Shown here: piece after piece, positions 1 through 13,000 of the stretch | How positions within the stretch are numbered: position 1 is the stretch's first letter | Layout of the letters: every line of letters begins with the position of its first letter | Assembly: GCA_014529385.2 (NCBI GenBank) | Contig: CM043966.1 | Location: 143,580,711-143,644,710 of the forward strand | Origin: Adiantum capillus-veneris | Lineage: Eukaryota > Streptophyta > Polypodiopsida > Polypodiales > Pteridaceae | DNA length: 64,000 nucleotides | Direction of reading: 5' to 3' | Notes under the pieces: model-generated | What the model was told of the DNA's origin: nothing | Databases searched by the model: none | The model's input: only the letters and a program-made list of their open reading frames with translations | Program-made: the position numbers and the translations under genes

Positions 1-372
1 AAGACTACATCTCGCATCTTCTTCACCTGCTCTCCACCTTAGCCCCTTATGGAGTCCTTCTTGGCCTATGAACCGCATTAGTCATACATCTCAGCTACTA
101 CCTGTCAACCCATAATCTTCCTAGTTGCTCCAGCCTTTTACCATGATTCTGCTAGCTTGCACATATCTACCCATTCCATCTTCTATGGTCGACACACATT
201 GGTTGTACCAATGCTAAAAACGTGTATAGAAACGAATTCCTATCCACTAATGGGAAGGAAACAAAATTAGATTGCATGTGATTTGGCTCTATGCGTTAGC
301 ATAAAACAATCTTTGAGCATATTTCACATTATATAGATATCATCTATAAGCTATAGGGTTTAGAACCTCGAG

Positions 373-413
<41 letters not shown>

Positions 414-672
414 GTTCATAAAAAAATGCATCACGTGGTTTCAAAAGTAGGAATTAGTTTATTATGTAATTTCTCACATTTTCACATAGAGAAGGGTGTT
501 GAAAGAAATGATATTGGAAAAACAACTATAGGTTGAATAGAAAAAGGGTCTCTTTTATTGGTGGAAAATTCACAACTAAGAGGTTTTATAAATCGCCCTT
601 GAACACATGTGATATATAGGTTTTACATATAGTGAAATCCCCCCTCCCCCCCCCCCCCTACAGCGCTTGAGG
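1..672. other. Left flank, no gene seen
   Basis: This AT-rich stretch has no convincing coding region. It holds a 36-base G run and a 13-base C run (646-658). It lies outside the left LTR of the chromovirus, whose first TG I place at 673. The best open frames nearby are short and resemble nothing I recognise. Confidence 0.5.
376..411 (+). repeat. Poly-G homopolymer, 36 bases
   Basis: An unbroken run of 36 G is read directly. Runs this long are rare in plant DNA, can form quadruplexes, and are a common place for sequencing or assembly length errors, so the exact length should not be trusted. Confidence 0.95.
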
Positions 673-3600
673 TGAGAGGTCCCAAACCTGCCGACACTAA
701 GGTCAAGATGGGATCCTTGATAGTTCTTCAGGGATACTAGAAATTAGAGTCTCTAAGCACTAAAACTCCAGGAAATAGACCATTACAGTTGGCAATGTTT
801 TGGGACTATAGCCCTAGAAAAAGACCTAGTCCTTTCTCGCAAGCAAAAATCGGACAAAATCTGAAAGATCAAAAACTTTTTTGCCTCTATACCCTCTGCA
901 AATGGGCTAAGGTATCCTCATCCAACTCTTTCTCCCTCTACGTGAGTGATGACACAACCCGCTTGTGGACTCCTCTTTTGATGAAGAAGTATTGTAGCGT
1001 TTTTAATGCACAAGAATGGATAGTTACCTGACTAATTAGGTCCACCCGTCCATGATCGCGAACCTTAGTCAATCCCCACTTACCACCCCGCACTCACGTA
1101 TGCTTCTTTGTTTCTAATTACTACCACAATGTTTTGACAATTAAAATAATGGTTCCTTTTAACTTCCTATCACATTGATTCATGAAAACAAGTCTCGAAG
1201 ACAGCATTGGAAAACATTCTTTAACAAACAACCATCTTTAAACTTAACACAAGGTATGGTTACTTATAATAAGGCTTGATAACTTTATCACGTACTCAAC
1301 TTGTCTCAAGAACACCTATACATGGGTGAAAAATGACACCTTCCTCATTCATAGTCCGGGGTGGAAAACCATCACCCAAAGTTTGGAGCACACATATGCA
1401 AAAACCATTTTCCCATAAAATGGGGCGGTTCTCCTATGAAAAAATAATACGTAAGATATATAAACAAACATACACATGTACAGGGTAAAAACGCCTCATA
1501 CATGGGGGTAATTGACTCATCCATGGATAAAAAGGCATCATTATTATCACCTGAAGGGAAAATATTCAAGTAATCAGAGATGTCTTGAGGCGATTTGTCT
1601 TAAGGATGACCAATCATTTATTTTCTATATCAACTAGGCTAGCCCAAGCATTTCTTTCCTAGTTTACAAATAAGTTCCCGATGTTTCTTCGAAGATATCC
1701 TTTCATTTCGGCCTGTTTAATAATTCCTATTTGTATTTTTTCTCTTTAATGTAGCAATGTTTTAACTTATAGAGAAATTGAAATAATTATAAACTAACTA
1801 TTAACTAAAACCCACCCAGGATTGATCAAGAATCTACTGAAGCTAGGGGGCCTGAACACTCTCATCCACAGGCCTGTTTCTCCAATCGGCCTCGTGGTCA
1901 TGTGTGGCCTTGGTCCTTTTTGTGTTTCTATCATCTTCTTTTGTTGATTGATTTTCCTGGGTCCTCTTGGGATCCATGACCTTTATCCACTTGTGAGGAT
2001 TTCTAACAATTTCTCAGAACTTGAACTTTACCCTAGAATTCCATAACGTATTTCCATGAATTTCCTTTTTACTAAAATTCTGTGCTAATTTACTTTTTTT
2101 TATAGGACATTAGGAAAAATATGAACCTCAAAAGGACCTTGTAAGAGCAACCAATCAGATTTTAGTCAACAATAAACATAAAAGGGAGGGCATGGATAGG
2201 CCAAATCTATGTACTTTAAAACTAAACCTATCTATGAAAAGAGCTCGGCAATGCAATCCAAACACACTACTTTTTGCAAAATTTGAAGTTAAAATGTTCA
2301 AGTTATGGACATTCAAAAAAATGCAAAAACTAGTGAGATCGTGGCCACAAGCCCATTCTCATTGGTGTAGAGAGTATATCCCAAATGCATCTTTGACTTT
2401 AAAGGGCCCTTTTGGGGTTCATATATTGCCTAATGATTATAATTAGATTCTTGTGAAAAGATATCATTCCCTTAATACCTTACTTTAGCCATAAGAATCC
2501 AAGATTAATTCTTGGAACTAATATGCTAGCTTTTTCTTTTAAGTGGTAGTCAATATTAGTAACTTCTCAATATAGTATTTTCCTACTTATTTATATGTTT
2601 AAGATATTTTTATCTTAGCTTTCTTATAATCTTTTTAGGCTCTTGTAATTATCTTATAGTTTTTTGAGTTATTTTTCTAATTTTTTCTTTTTCTTTAATT
2701 CTGGAAAATGACCTTTTTTGACTTAATAGTTAAATTAGTCATTATTCCTTGAAGGTATATTTATCTCAGCTTCCTCACATAGTGTTCTACCTCCAGTACT
2801 TTTCTCATAATTTTCTAAATGGGTGAAAGCGTGGTTTGGTGGTACAAAAAAAGGACCTATTTTACTTCTACCAATGAAAAAGTGGGGACTGGTAAAATTT
2901 TTGTAGTTTAGGTCAAATTTTTTTGGACCTTGTGTTTTTAGATTTTCCTTTTGAAGATCTATCCATTGATATATAGTATGATAGGTAGTTTTTTATGTGA
3001 CATGTAGAAATTGTAGCTCGAAGATTTGTCAAAGGTGCTGTCAAGGACAGTCCTTTTTGTACCACCAAAGCATGCTTTTAGCCAAATAGATTTACTAATT
3101 ATACCTATTGTTTTTCAGCTAAAAATAGTGTTTTTAGACCAAGATAGTTAGTAAAACTAATTCACTAATTATTAGTTAATTATCATGGGTTTGTCACACT
3201 AAAATATTTCTTTAAAAATCATCTCAATAATCTCTAAACATGTTTTTTTAGTATCTTTCTTAAATTTTAATTAAAACTAGTGTTAGACCAAGATAATTAG
3301 TAAAACTAATTAACTAATTATGAAGTGATTATTACAAGTTTTTAACACTATAATATTTTTTGATAATTATCTCATTAACTTCTAAATGTGTTTCCTAACT
3401 ATCTTTCTTAATTTTTAGCTAAGAATAATATTTCTAGGATAAGATAATTAGTAGAACTAATTAATTAGCTATGAGGTAATTATTATATTTATCTTATATT
3501 ATAATATTTCTTTGATAATTATCTCTTTAACTTCTAAATATATTTGCTTATTATCTTTCTTAATTTTCAGCTAAAAGAAATGTTTTTAGACCAAGATAAT

Positions 3601-4543
3601 TAGTAAAACTAATTAACTAATTATAAGGTAATTATCATGGGTTTTAGCATTATCTTCTTTCTCTAGTAGTTATTTGATTAACTTCTAAACATGTTTTCTA
3701 ATTATCTCTCTTAATTTCTAGCTAGAAAAGAGTTTTTTTGCCAAAATAATTAGTAAAACTAATTAACTAATTATTAGGTAATTATCGCAAACTCCTAACA
3801 CTATAATTTTTTGTTTGATAGTTATCTTATTTAATTCTAAATATGTTTTCTAATTATCTTTCTTAATTTTGTAGCTAAAAAATAGTACTTTCAGGCCAAG
3901 ATACTTAGTAAAACTAATTAACTAATTATGAGATAATTACCACCAATTTTAACACCATCTTATTTTTTTAATGATTATCCCATGAATCAACAAACTATAT
4001 TTCTAATTTTTCCATCAATTTTGGGCTAAAGAATAATCAATTTCTATCTGGTTAAATATTATAATTGATTAGAACATTAGGATATAGCTTCCTCAACTTT
4101 CTAACAATATGTAAAAGGTTTGAAAGTTTTTGAATTTTTTTTGTAATTATCTAAGCCTAATTGCTATATTTCTCCTTAATTAAGATCAAATTTAGGAATT
4201 TCAATCCTAATGTAAATAATTAATTTATTTCTAATCCTAATTAGCAATAAGTAATCAATAGTCGAATAGCGTATAAGAGTAATTATAGAGAGAGGTTTAA
4301 TATTTCTTAATTAATTAGTTAATTAGAAAAACTAGACATAGATTAATATATCTTTCACTAATCAATTGGAATTGATTACCTTGATTAATCACTAGAGGTT
4401 TTCTCTCTTAGTGGTTTGTGAGAATAATCTCTCTAAGCACGAGAGATTTTATTGTGAATCCTAAAGGGCCTATTTATAGGTTTCTTGCAACCAGGGTCTG
4501 TAGTTAGCAGTTCCTTGCATCCCAAGCAGCGCTCTAGATGGCA
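673..4543 (-). repeat. Gypsy-1 left LTR (3' LTR in element sense)
   Basis: It begins TGAGAGGTCC, matching the start of the right LTR beside the PBS at 10052. I place its end at the CA at 4543, because the next bases, read on the minus strand, give a purine tract (AACAAGGGG) suitable as a polypurine tract. An alternative purine run lies near 4600, so the end is uncertain. At about 3.9 kb this is far longer than most plant LTRs. It contains a family of about 150-bp tandem repeats and no coding sequence. Confidence 0.7.
3110..4000. repeat. About 150-bp tandem repeats inside the Gypsy-1 LTR
   Basis: A unit containing AAGATAATTAGTAAAACTAA recurs with its AAGATA (or variant) at 3141, 3290, 3441, 3593, 3743 and 3898, giving steps of 149-155 bp. 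The rest of each unit (TTCTAAAtatgttt, AATTATCTTTCTTAATTTT) is also shared. The right LTR carries the same family at 11892, 12110, 12261, 12406 and 12806, so the array was part of the LTR before insertion. Confidence 0.85.
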
Positions 4544-4989
4544 CCCCTTGTTGCTATTCCTATCCCTTGCAATTTCCTATCCCTTGCAATTTTATTATGT
4601 CCCCTCCTAACACCTATCCATTTTAATTTTCAAATCTATAATTTTCAAGTCAATTTTTTGCTTTATTAGGAAAAATTTGAAAAATATATAGTAGGCCATG
4701 TGAAAAGTCTTGCGTTTTAATGATTAGTTAAAGTATTCAATTATTTTTTAATTAAAGTAGTAGTGAAAACTTTGAGAGGGAGTAGCCAGGTTAGTTTTTC
4801 GTGAATTCAATTCTTAAAATTTCTAGCTATAGTATTGTCATGCTTAAGATTCCAAAAATACCAATCTTCACTATAATCGGGCAAGTTCTCATTTATTTTT
4901 AAAATCAACTCTCTTTAGATAGGCTTTGTACCTTTTTTCTTAATTGAAAAAACTGGAAATCTTACAATCACCCTGACTTCAGAATTTTG

Positions 4990-6453
4990 AGATGTCCTCA
5001 TCTCAACTTAAGCTAGGAAAGTCTTTGAGGAGAGAGGCTTCATTTCCCAAGTGGCATCTACTTATGGATAGTCTTTCTAGTTTACAGTATGTTTTCTTAT
5101 TACTCAAATTCTAAGAATTCTTTCTCTGGTTTCAAGGATACAGTCTGGTTGGAGTTCAAACATGCCTTGTTGTTGCATTATAATATGCTTGTCATCCAAG
5201 GCATGATTGGGATTTGGGATGTAGTATTTTAGTAGGCTCATGTGGAATACATCATGAACTTTGATATGTTCACGTAGCTTTAATTTGTAAGCTTGGTCAC
5301 TGAGTACTTTGATTACCTCGTAAGGACCACAATACCTAGGACTGAGCTTTTTTAATTTCACTAAGGATAGGTTGCTTCTTTTTGGTACGATTTGAAACAA
5401 TAATTTGTCACCCTGCTTTAAAATTTGATTGGATTTCCTATGGTTAACATAGTGTATTTGACGATCCTTAGTAACCTAAATATCTTGAAGTATGGCCTTG
5501 GTTTGTGCTTCCATATCCTCTGGAATTCTTTGAGGCCTCTACCCTTACACTAGGATCATTGAAATTCAAAGGTGATATACATCCTGCCCATAGAGAGCAT
5601 TGGAAGGTGACGTTATAGTGCTTCTACAGAAGGAAGAGTTATAAGAAAACTTCACCAAGGGAAGATATTGAATCCACTTGCAAGGTTCTCTACTGCAATA
5701 GGCTTGAAGGATATCTTCAATGACTTGATTTACTCGTTCTATCTATCCATCGGTCTGAGGATGATATGTTGAACTAAAACATAGTTGTGTTCCTTAAGCT
5801 TTGAATAGAGGCTTCCAAAACTTGGAAGTGAACTTCACATCCCTATTACTAATAATTCTTTTTGGGAGCTCATGAAGTCTAAAGATCTCTTTAAATTGAC
5901 AAAGAGATGGCTCATATTTGATTCTATGCAAGTGGTCTTTACTGGTATTAGGGGGGATACTTTGCTAAGCATATCCACAACTACCATATTAGAGTCATAA
6001 ACTCCCTAAACCGTGGGGAGACCAGTGACAAAATCCATACTAAAAAACTCCCACTTCATTTGAGGTATGTCTAAGGGTTGCAGCTTTCTTGGCACCATCA
6101 CCTTGTTTCTTTGAAAAGAAAGATATTGTCTGATGTAATGACGTACATCACCCTTCATTCCCACCCAAAAATAATTTTTTCTTTAGGAATTAAGATTTTT
6201 TTTCATATCCAGGTTGTTCTGCTACTGGGGTGTTATGTCCTTCACGAAGAATTAACTACTTTAGGGAGGCATTCTTAGGAATGTAAAGTCCATGTTTGTA
6301 GTAAAGAAGGCCATTCTCTATGGAATGTTGCTTAACTAGAGCTCTTTTCTTTGCCGTTTCATCCTCTTGACAGAGGATTTGTAAAATTTGAAGATAAGCT
6401 TTATCGTCTTGTGAACATTCCCTCACCTTATCCAATATTGAATTGTTGGGCAT
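4990..6453 (-). pseudogene. Gypsy-1 integrase with chromodomain (broken)
   Basis: Integrase would join the element's cDNA to host DNA, and the chromodomain of chromoviruses targets chromatin marks. On the minus strand I read the H2C2-side sequence (LYYKHGLYIP, 6453-6256), the catalytic-core block around 5700-5900 (ISNRDVKFTSKFW, then SYHPQTDG), the GPY/F module (RYCGPYEVIKV, VHDVFHMSLLKYY) at 5400-5104, and chromodomain fragments (KDYP, DATWE) at about 5040-5080 beyond a stop. Stops and frame changes occur in every block. It follows RNase H in the normal Ty3/Gypsy order. The family call is firm; residue-level boundaries are approximate. Confidence 0.85.
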
Positions 6454-6479
6454 GGAGATGGCCCCAAGGAAGGATTTTT

Positions 6480-7953
6480 TGCTGAGGGCATCAGCAACCA
6501 GATTTTCCTTACTTGGTATGCACTTTATTTGAAATTCATATTCCTACAAAATCTCTATCCAACATCTTTGCCTCATTTTGAGTGTTGATTGGGAGAAGAT
6601 CCATTTTAGACTTTCGTGATCAGTGATTAGTTGAAACTGACATTCCAAAAGATAATGTCTCCACATCTTGAGAGCGTGAATAACAACCAAAAGTTCTAGA
6701 TAATGAGTTGGATAATTCAACTCATGAATCCTTCATTTTTGGCTGTAAAGGCAACTGGTTGGCCTTCTTGAGTCAAGACTCCTCCTACGGCAAGTCCACT
6801 TGCTTTTGTTACTACTCCAAAATCTTGAGTGAAATCAGGTAGCTTGAGTATGGGAGCAAAGATGAGGTATTGTTTTTGTTATTGGAAACAATATTCTTTC
6901 TTTCTCCCCCATGTAAGTTTAAATGATTTATTAAGTAATTGAGTCAAGGGTGTCGCAATGAGTGCAATTTTTTTTATGAATATTCTGTACCATCCTATAA
7001 TACCTAGAAAGCCTCAAATTTTGTTGATTGATTTGGGTTGGGACCATTCTATTATGGCATTAACCTTTGTAGATCCACTAAGATCCCTTTAGAAGATATG
7101 ATAAATCCAAGATAGCTGACTTCAGGGGTACAAAAAACACATTTTCTCGTCTTGGCATATAATTGATGTTGTTGAAGGAGACTCAATACTTTGCATACAT
7201 GCTCCTCATGCAGGCTATGCATCTTTAGAATAGACCGGTATGTCATCAAAGAATACTAGTACAAATTCATCTAGGTATTCTCAAAATATATCCTGCATGA
7301 TCCCATTAAAAGTTGCAAAAGCATTGGTAAGGTCGAAAGGCATGACTATGAACTCATAGTGCCCGTATCGAGGAGTGTGGAATGTGGTCTTCTAAATGTC
7401 TACTTATTTGATCCAGATTTGATGATATCCTGATCTTAGATCAATTTTTGTCAACATTTTTGCTTCATGTAATCTATCATGTAGTTTGTAAATGCGAGGG
7501 ATAGGGTACTTGTTCTATTACAGATACCTAGTTAAGACCTCATTGATCTATGTAGAGGTATAGGGATCCATCCTTCATTTTTTGGAACAAAACAGGTGCT
7601 CTCTAGGTTGAAATACTTGGAAGTATGAACCCGTGCTTGATAAGTTGTCACAATTGTTTTTTGAGTTATATGCCTTCAGGTAGGGACATCTTATAGGGCC
7701 TTTCTGAAACAAGTTCACTTCTCGAGAAAGTTTCTATTTTGTGGTCTATACCCCTTGGGGGGGGTAAATTTGAGAGATACTCTTGAAATACATCTAAAAA
7801 TTCCTTGAGCCACCCTGGAAGGTTCCTAGTCTTTGAATCTTCAACCTTGTTTAGTTTGACAATATAGATTTGTTGCACTTTTTGTAAACCCTTGATAAGT
7901 CTACTAGCCTTAACTAAATGAGCTCTTGATTTCCCATTACGTCTTTGTACCAA
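6480..7953 (-). pseudogene. Gypsy-1 reverse transcriptase and RNase H (broken)
   Basis: The enzyme copies the element RNA into DNA and removes the RNA strand. The N-terminal part (7953-7666) ends with NLPPPRGIDHKIE and PYKMSLPEG, typical of Ty3/Gypsy RT. The catalytic box reads FFDDIPVYSK at about 7225-7255 (minus), followed by the thumb block HQLYAKTRKCVF and YLGFIISSKG (7249-7052). RNase H remnants (LITDHESLKWIF, LVADALSKKS) lie at about 6480-6650. Several stops and frameshifts separate the blocks, so no active enzyme can be made. The Asp pair of the YxDD-type box is retained. Confidence 0.85.
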
Positions 7954-8125
7954 TACTTCCTCCCCTAATTCATGTTTAAAGGATAACTACCCTTTGCAAA
8001 TGTATGTGAGATTGATTTTTGGATAACGAGTCCATTCCCAAGATATTGTTGTACATTCCTACATGCAGGGTGAAAAAATAGGATGAAGTGAAAATCCCTC
8101 CTAATTTAAATTCTACTTTCTCGGC

Positions 8126-8362
8126 TCAATATTGAGAAATGTCTTCTTTCCCATTTACTAGTTTTACTATTAGTTTAATGACGGGATGTTGACTCCATTT
8201 AAGCTTCCTTAAGCATTTTGGAGAAAGAAAATAATGGGTACTAGCACAATCTATAAATAACTCAAACTTTTCACCTTGTCGGTTTGCAATAGTTTGCATA
8301 TTGTTGATGAGATCCAGAATTGTCAATCGCAGCAAACAGTGTTTCTCTTTCATCTTCCTCAT
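8126..8362 (-). pseudogene. Gypsy-1 aspartic protease (fragment)
   Basis: This would be the retropepsin that cuts the Gag-Pol polyprotein. The 78-residue open segment contains FIDCASTHYFLSP, which aligns by eye with the D-S/T-G-A-S active-site block of Ty3/Gypsy proteases. The catalytic Asp is present, but Cys replaces the usual Ser and the Gly is missing. It sits between the gag zinc-knuckle region and the RT N-terminus, as expected. The segment ends at a stop and does not run on into RT. Confidence 0.7.
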
Positions 8363-8507
8363 TCCTTAGGGTAGGTTCTCTCCCTACTGTATATGCTTGA
8401 GCTCCTATTCCTCTTTCCCTGCCACCTCCTCTATTTCTACCTCCTCTTTGTAAGTTACCTTCATTGGCTTGAGGTTGGTGGTTAAGCCCATCTGTAGCTC
8501 TAGGGTT

Positions 8508-9185
8508 TTACTCTTGTGGAAAACTACTTTTATAGTGCCCATTTGGTTGCATCCATAACACCTGGCATCGGGGAAAGGTTGTTGCAGCTACTACTTTACG
8601 ATGTTGATTTCCTTGGTTAAAATTTCTCCTAGATCTTCCCCTATAACTGTTAAAATTATTATAATTCCTATTGGGTTTGATTCCTTCCATTGCAAAAGGC
8701 TTGGCCCTAAGAAGAGCATCCTAAATTGACGTAGGCCTCATGGATTCAAGGAATGTACTCAAGGGTTTATTAAAATAAAAAATTTGATGCTTCATTGTCA
8801 TCTATGAAGCATAGAATCAAAAGGACAAAAAATTGATGTAGTACTCATCCCATGAGAGCCCTAATTGACATAAGCCAAAGAACTCATTCATTTGAATGGC
8901 CTGGTGGGTAGGAGTAAGGTAGAATTCTTTGACTGCCTATTTCATCTTTCCCAAAGATGGGCTACTAATGGGATTATCTCTGCAATGTTTTTTCCACAAA
9001 AGTTTGGCATCTACAATGAGGTGGAACATACCTAGCATTTCTTGATTTTCTTGGGTAGTTCCCGTAGATAATAAATAGTCATACATAGCATCCATCCATG
9101 CTTTGGCATTGTGCTCGAAATTGGGTCCTTCTCCCTTGAAGTTAGGGAGTTGGACTTGCTTTAGTAATAAATTTTTCTCTTGCAT
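8508..9185 (-). pseudogene. Gypsy-1 gag (broken)
   Basis: Gag forms the virus-like particle and binds the element RNA. The first open block (9185-8937) reads VQLPNFKGEGPNFEHNAKAW and then YDYLLSTGTTQENQEMLGMF, a capsid-like gag opening. A zinc-knuckle region follows at about 8510-8690 after an Arg/Asn-rich stretch (YRGRSRRNFNQGNQ). The knuckle is split by a frameshift: its first two Cys fall in one frame and GHYKSSF in another. The start at 9185 is the first Met of the capsid block. There are several further stops between the blocks. Confidence 0.7.
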
Positions 9186-10037
9186 AACTGTGTAAAGACT
9201 ATTTACGCAAGTTTACCCTATGATTAGGTAATGGTGTTTAGTGCATAGCTACTTTGTTTATACTTTCAACTTATCACTTACTCAACAAGACACTTTTCAC
9301 TTAATTTGAATTGCAATGGTAAAACAATAAAAACACTATTTTTTATTCAAAATATGAATATCATACAGTATCCTAGAAAACCATCGTATATACAAGAGAT
9401 GATACAAATCATAAAGATCTAGTATATACAAGGGTATCAACACTGCATGGGTGGTGGGTCAGACATAGAATCAAAAACTACCTTGATCTTTTCACCCTCT
9501 AAAACTAGGGCCTACACCTATGGGTCTAATCCTACCTAGGTAGACTACTAAAGACACCTCATCAAATACCCAATGATTCTGAGATAGTAGTATTCTATCT
9601 ACTGCAAGGGTTTCATCTAGATTCTCTATCCCAATGAAAAAGTAAACCTCAATCACTCAAAATTCTTCACCCCATTTGAATCTCTTTGTATTCAATGCAA
9701 AACCTCCTAATCCTTCCACATCAACAACGAGGAAGATTCCACCAGACGCTGCCCAATTGATTCCCAAAGTGGCTGAAGAAAACCTTTGTCCAATAACTTA
9801 ATCACAATTTTTTTATTTGTGTAACATGGAGATGTGCATTCTCCCATAAACATGACATTGAAAACCATACATTTACGGCATGATGGAAGTTTTCCTACAA
9901 AGATGGGGGGCAATTATCTCTTTGTCTTTCTCTCCCTATTTTCAATTATACACGTGTTTAATTGAATTTGTCAAAAAACACTTATTTCAACCTAATACCC
10001 TAAACATTTTCTATGTCCAAGATCTTAATTAACACAT
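9186..10037 (-). other. Gypsy-1 untranslated leader
   Basis: This noncoding segment lies between the primer-binding site and the gag opening in element sense. I see no conserved motif or credible gene in it. The longest open frames are short and lack any recognisable domain. Confidence 0.55.
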
Positions 10038-10049
10038 GCTCTAATACCA
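10038..10049 (-). promoter_or_regulatory. Gypsy-1 primer-binding site
   Basis: On the minus strand this reads TGGTATTAGAGC, one base from the standard TGGTATCAGAGC complementary to the 3' end of plant initiator tRNA-Met. It lies 2 bases from the TG that opens the right LTR, which fixes the orientation of the element. Confidence 0.8.
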
Positions 10050-10051
10050 AG

Positions 10052-13000
10052 TGAGAGGTCCCCAATCTACCGACACCAAGATCAAGATGGGGTCCTTGAC
10101 AAGTCTCTATGCCTCTCTAAGCACAAACAATCTAGAGAGTAGACCTTTACCATTGTCAATGGAAAAGGTCTACTCTCAAACCATTGTCAATGGTTTGGGA
10201 CTATAGCCCTATAAAAAGACCTAGTCCTATCTCACAAGAAAAAACGAGAGAAAATTTGAAATATCTAAAACTTTTTTGGCCCTATAACCTCCAAAAATGG
10301 GCTACGATATCCTCATCCAATGCATTTTTCCCTCTACGCGAGGGAGGGCATAGCTGTTGATGGACTCCTCTTCCAATGAAGAGTTCTTCTAACATTTTTA
10401 GTGTGCGAGAATGGATAGTTACCTGAATAATCAAGTCCACTGGTCCATGATCAACAACCTTAGTCGATCCCCACTTACCACCTTACACTCGCACATGCTT
10501 TCTAATTACTACCACAATATTTTGACAATTGAAGTAATGGTTTCTTTTAGCTTCCCATCACGTTGATTCATTCAAACAAGTCTCAAAGATAGCATTGAAA
10601 AACATTCTTTGACAAACAACCATCTTTAAACTTAAGACAAACTACTACTATCAATTATAATAATCCTTGATAACCCTCACCCCTACTCAACTTGTCTCAA
10701 GCACACCTATACATGGGTGAAAAACGGCACCCTTTCTTATTCATAGTCTGAGGTGGAAAAAAAATACCCAAAGTTCTGGGCACCCATAGACCAAAACCTA
10801 TTGCCCATATAATTGGGCGGTTCCCCTATGATTAAAAATTGTATCCTAAGATATATAAATAGATATACACATGTACCGGGTAAAATATCCTCTTGGATGG
10901 GGGTAATCGACTCATATGTGACTCAAAACCCATCATTACTCATCACCTAAAGTGAAACTATTTCAAGGAATTAGAGGTGTCTTCAAAAAAAAAAATCTTG
11001 AGGATGACCAATCATTTCTTTCCTATATCAACCAAGGTAGCCCAGACATTTCTTTCCTAGTTTACAAACAAGTGCTTGGTGTTTCTTGGAAGATACCCTT
11101 CCATTTCAGCATATTCAATAATTCCAAATTGCCTTTCCACTCTTTAATGAATGCAATGTTTTAACTTAAAAAGAAAGTTTAACTTAAAAAGAAAGTGAAA
11201 TAATTATAAATTAAGTACTAACTAAAATCCACCAAGAATTGATCAAGAATTTGTTGAAGCTCAGAGATCCAAACACTCTTGTCCACTTGTTGCTTGATCG
11301 GCCTCGTGGTCATGTGTGGCCCTAGCCCTTTTCATACTGCTATCCTCTTCTTTAGTTGATTGATTTTCTTAGGTCCTCTTGGGAGCCATGACCTTTATCC
11401 TTATAAAAGAACCATTAGGTAATTTATCTAAACTTGAAATTTACCTTAAAATTCTACCTCATATCTTCATGAATTCCCTTTTTACTAAAAGTTTGGGGTA
11501 GTTTATTTGTTTATAGAATTATAAGTAGATTCTTGAGGGTTGATATCGTTTTTGTAATTCTTATATCTTAGTTTATCCATAAGAATCCATGATTAATTTT
11601 TGGAACTAATTTGTTAGCTATTTCTTTTAATTAGTAGTTAAAATTAGTAACTTCTTGACATATTATTTTTTTGCTTATTTATATGTATTATATATTTTTA
11701 TGTTCTAATTTTTTCTTTTTAATTAAGCCCAAAAATGGCTTATTTTTTACTTAGACATAATGTAGTCACTATTCCATAAAGATATATTTATCATCTTCCT
11801 CATAGAGTGTTCCACCTCTACTCATTTTCTCATAAACTGGATTTACTAATTATCCCCATTGTTTTTCATCTAAAAATAGTGTTTCTAGGCCAAGATAATT
11901 AATAAATCTAATTAGCTAATTATGAGGTAGCTATCACGGGTTCTTAACACTTAGATATCTCTTTGATAATAATATTTTTAACTTCTAAATATAATTGTTA
12001 AATATTACTTAACACTTAGATATTTCTTTGATAATTATATTCTTAACTTCTAAATATGTTTGTTAAATATTTTTCTTAAATTTTATCTAAAAATAGTGTT
12101 TTTAGATCAACATAATTAGTAAAACTAATTAGATAATTATGAAGTAATTATCATAAGTGTTAATATCATGATCTTTCTCTATTTATTATCTTATTAATCT
12201 CTAAACATATTTGCTAATTATTTTTCTTAATTTTTTAGCTAAAAATAGTGTTTTTAGGTCAAGATAAATAGTAAAACTAATTATGAGGTAATTATCATGG
12301 GTTTCTAATACTATAATATTTCTCTAATAATTGTATTTTTAATTTCTAAACATATTTGTTAATTATCTTTTTTTAAAGTTTAGTTAAAAACAAAAACTTT
12401 AGGCCAAGATTATTAAGCATTGTGCTTGATGAGTGCTTGTTGATAGTGAATCATAGGTCACTCTTGGCAAAGCATAGTTGAAAAATGTGCCCCCTAATTG
12501 ATTATTTTTCCATGGAGCACTTGTAGTAACCTTTGATTCCCATTGTACCATGTAGAAGAAATATGTACAAGAGGATAGTCGTGAGAGTTTCTACACTAGG
12601 GTTTAAAACCCGGATGACCAAGGGAAAAAACATGGTGGCAAAAAATTCCCTTTGGTATGTGCTCTCATTGAAGTTGAGCATTGGTCATTTATGTACCTAG
12701 TCATGCAAGGTGCTACCTGGGAGAAACAAAAGAAGAGTGAAACTTCTAAATATGTTTGCTAATTATTTTTCTTAATTTTAAAGTTAAAAATAGTGCTTTT
12801 AGGCCAAGATAATAAGTAAAACTAATTAAATAATAATATGATACTTAATACAAGTTTTTAAAATTATAAGCTTTCTCTCATAATTATTTCATGAATGACC
12901 AATCTAGCTTTCTAATTTTTCATCAATTTTGGGCTAAAAAATAGCCAGTGTCTATCCAATTAAATACTAAAATTCATTAGAAAATAAGGATATAACTTTA

